A stretch of 6,067 nt of DNA from Eubacterium sp. (GTDB lineage: Bacteria; Bacillota; Clostridia; Lachnospirales; Lachnospiraceae). The stretch spans positions 1 through 6,067 of the forward strand of contig JAFSTZ010000148.1 in the NCBI GenBank assembly GCA_017445525.1. Reading direction: 5' to 3'. The notes beneath the pieces are model-generated. The model worked only from the letters and a program-made list of their open reading frames with translations. It did not search any database and was not told the DNA's origin. Position numbers and translations under genes: made by a program. Below are positions 5,125-6,067 of the stretch, in pieces (position 1 is the first letter of the stretch; each line of letters begins with the position of its first letter).

Positions 5125-5793
5125 TCACCCTATCAGCTTATCTCCTTGAACTCTGTATCTCCTTCCACAGTCAGGGCACACCCATGCTGCGCTATCATCA
5201 TAAATGTCAGATTTTCCATCATCAAGATTCCCCGGTCGTCCAGCCTCCTCCGACCTCAGCACCTGCCCGCACTCGCACACCCAACCAATCTGCTTCGCAG
5301 GCACACCAGCCATCAAGGCATGTTCCGACACATCCGTCGTCACAACGGCTCCGGCCGCTATCGTTGCATAGGCTCCGATCTCATGTCCGCAAACTATAGT
5401 AGCATTCGCTCCTATGGTTGCATCATGATGAACGATCGTATCTAAATACTTATGGTTTTTCGGATATCTCGCCCGCGGAGTCAAGTCATTTGTAAAAACA
5501 CATGAAGGCCCACAGAACACATAATCTTCCAGTGTTACCCCCTCATAAACTGAAACATTATTCTGTATCTTTACTCCGTCACCTATAGTTACATTATTTG
5601 ATATATTTACATTCTGTCCCAGAGAACAGTTGCGACCTAAGACCGCCCCAGACAGTACGTGAGAAAAATGCCATATCTTCGTACCGTCACCGATCACAAC
5701 TCCGTCATCAACAACGGATGTCTCATGAAGAAAATAACTCTGCTTATTGTTATTCATTTCATCGTTTTCATAAATACGTGTTGGTGATTCCAT
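5125..5793 (-). CDS. WbpD/WlbB-type sugar-nucleotide N-acetyltransferase (left-handed beta-helix) with C-terminal Cys motif
   Basis: Seen, numbered from the ATG at 5793 (222 residues): hexapeptide-repeat beta-helix from about 23 to 165, with IGDGTKIWHFSHV (34-46), GRNCSLGQNV (53-62), KIQNNVSVYEGVTLEDYVFCGP (75-96), FTND (100-103), GANATIVCG (128-136), GAGAVV-like AAGAVV (146-151) and GVPAKQIGW (163-171). Known: WbpD/WlbB enzymes transfer acetyl from acetyl-CoA to the 3-amino group of UDP-GlcNAc3NA, making di-N-acetylated uronic acid donors; close relatives acetylate other amino sugars, so the exact substrate is open. The tail has C173-x-C175 and C206-x2-C209, a likely zinc-ribbon. The frame extends upstream to TTG 5853 and ATG 5841, but the ATG at 5793 has AAGGGGA at good spacing and yields the family's length. 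Partner genes for a 3-amino sugar (WbpB, WbpE) are not in this window. Probably cotranscribed with the exporter 37 bases downstream. Confidence 0.88.
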   Translation of the reverse strand: MESPTRIYENDEMNNNKQSYFLHETSVVDDGVVIGDGTKIWHFSHVLSGAVLGRNCSLGQNVNISNNVTIGDGVKIQNNVSVYEGVTLEDYVFCGPSCVFTNDLTPRARYPKNHKYLDTIVHHDATIGANATIVCGHEIGAYATIAAGAVVTTDVSEHALMAGVPAKQIGWVCECGQVLRSEEAGRPGNLDDGKSDIYDDSAAWVCPDCGRRYRVQGDKLIG

Positions 5794-5798
5794 ATCTA

Positions 5799-5805
5799 TC
5801 CCCTT
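5799..5805 (-). promoter_or_regulatory. Ribosome binding site deciding the acetyltransferase start
   Basis: AAGGGGA on the minus strand, five bases before the ATG at 5793. In-frame alternatives at 5853 (TTG), 5841 and 5757 lack a comparable site, so the product begins MESPTRIYEN. Confidence 0.65.
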
Positions 5806-5806
5806 T

Positions 5807-5908
5807 TTATACGTTAAAAACAAACAACCTTTTCTCTCCATTATCAAAAACAACCCTTAACACATAATTCTTATCAGGAACAACCTGAGTCGCCGTAGGT
5901 CTTAACAT
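5807..5908 (-). pseudogene. Remnant resembling the N-terminus of a DUF2442-family protein
   Basis: Seen: a 33-codon frame whose product runs from PTATQVVPDKNY through VLRVVFDNGEKRLF to a TAA stop. Known: DUF2442 proteins (about 80-100 residues, function unclear, often next to DUF4160 genes) typically begin with a Thr/Val/Pro-rich lead, then a strand like YKLLVTFDNGE, then an IFDVxPYL-like segment. Here the resemblance is clear up to EKRLF, the expected DV-x-P is replaced by VFNV-stop, and the rest of the domain is absent; the next codons after the stop read KGDRYG before another stop follows. The ATG has no convincing ribosome binding site, and the end lies 13 bases before the acetyltransferase start. 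Most likely a truncated, decayed gene; a real 33-residue peptide cannot be excluded. The family call is from memory of the consensus, so moderate. Confidence 0.45.
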
Positions 5909-5929
5909 ACCATAATAAACTATACCGTC

Positions 5930-6067
5930 TTACAGACCTCTGTAATACTCTATGATAACCTCATCCTTCTTGATATAATTTTCAACGATATCAAACCTGC
6001 GAAATGCCGCAGCCATAGTACGACCATCTACATCTGAAAGTGATTTATCATCCCTTATCTCAAAATA
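5930..6067 (-). CDS. C-terminal end of an unrecognised protein (45 codons, start outside window)
   Basis: Seen: one minus-strand frame is open from the right edge to a TAA at 5930-5932, encoding a charged tail that ends with DGRTMAAAFRRFDIVENYI, then KKDEVIIEYYRGL. The other two minus frames stop almost at once, and codon use looks normal, which supports coding. I do not recognise the family; no membrane segment or known motif is visible in this fragment. It is in the same frame as the DUF2442-like remnant that follows, separated only by its stop codon and a few codons. It would be the first gene of the visible set in transcription order, but whether it belongs to the polysaccharide operon cannot be told. 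Confidence 0.55.
   Translation of the reverse strand, partial: YFEIRDDKSLSDVDGRTMAAAFRRFDIVENYIKKDEVIIEYYRGL

Noticed and set aside
5794..5853. Longer acetyltransferase starts at TTG 5853 or ATG 5841
   Set aside because: The added residues do not resemble the family and overlap the DUF2442-like remnant; the ATG at 5793 has a better ribosome binding site.
1..6067. CRISPR array, tRNA, rRNA, insertion sequence or attachment site
   Set aside because: No regularly spaced repeats of suitable length, no cloverleaf or rRNA-like segment, and no transposase or terminal inverted repeats were seen.

Overview
The window is a slice of a bacterial surface-polysaccharide (capsule, exopolysaccharide or glycoprotein-glycan) gene cluster. 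All recognisable protein genes lie on the minus strand, so the transcription order runs from high to low coordinates. Strong purine-rich ribosome binding sites, moderate base composition, close protein resemblance to the Staphylococcus aureus Cap5/8 enzymes and a DUF2442-type remnant suggest a Bacillota/Clostridia organism, perhaps Lachnospiraceae. That assignment is inference; there is no rRNA or other taxonomic marker.

Layout in transcription order: (a) 6067-5930, the last 45 codons of an unrecognised gene; (b) 5908-5807, a 33-codon frame resembling the start of a DUF2442 protein and then stopping, probably a decayed gene; (c) 5793-5125, a left-handed beta-helix sugar N-acetyltransferase of the WbpD/WlbB kind with a C-terminal Cys pair motif; (d) 5087-3345, a PglK/MsbA-type ABC exporter with fused membrane and ATPase domains, a candidate lipid-linked-glycan flippase; (e) 3277-2243, CapE (WbjB/FnlA), UDP-GlcNAc 4,6-dehydratase/5-epimerase; (f) a 274-base intergenic region; (g) 1968-694, CapG (WbjD/FnlC), a 2-epimerase; (h) 693-1, the NAD(P)-binding part of CapF (WbjC/FnlB), which runs off the window edge.

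CapE, CapF and CapG together form the known route from UDP-GlcNAc to UDP-N-acetyl-L-fucosamine, so the window encodes synthesis of a FucNAc donor. The flippase could carry the finished lipid-linked repeat unit across the membrane. The acetyltransferase points to a second amino-sugar made by genes outside the window.

The most unusual element is in the capE-capG gap, on the strand opposite to every gene. A consensus sigma-A/sigma-70 promoter (TTGACA, 17-base spacer, TATAAT) is followed by about 120 bases that can fold into a 5'-terminal stem, a compact H-type pseudoknot and a 12-bp intrinsic terminator. This looks like a free-standing structured small RNA that I cannot assign to a known class. 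Two further oddities are low-complexity insertions in CapG and CapF, and the exact in-frame abutment of capG's stop codon with capF's GTG start.
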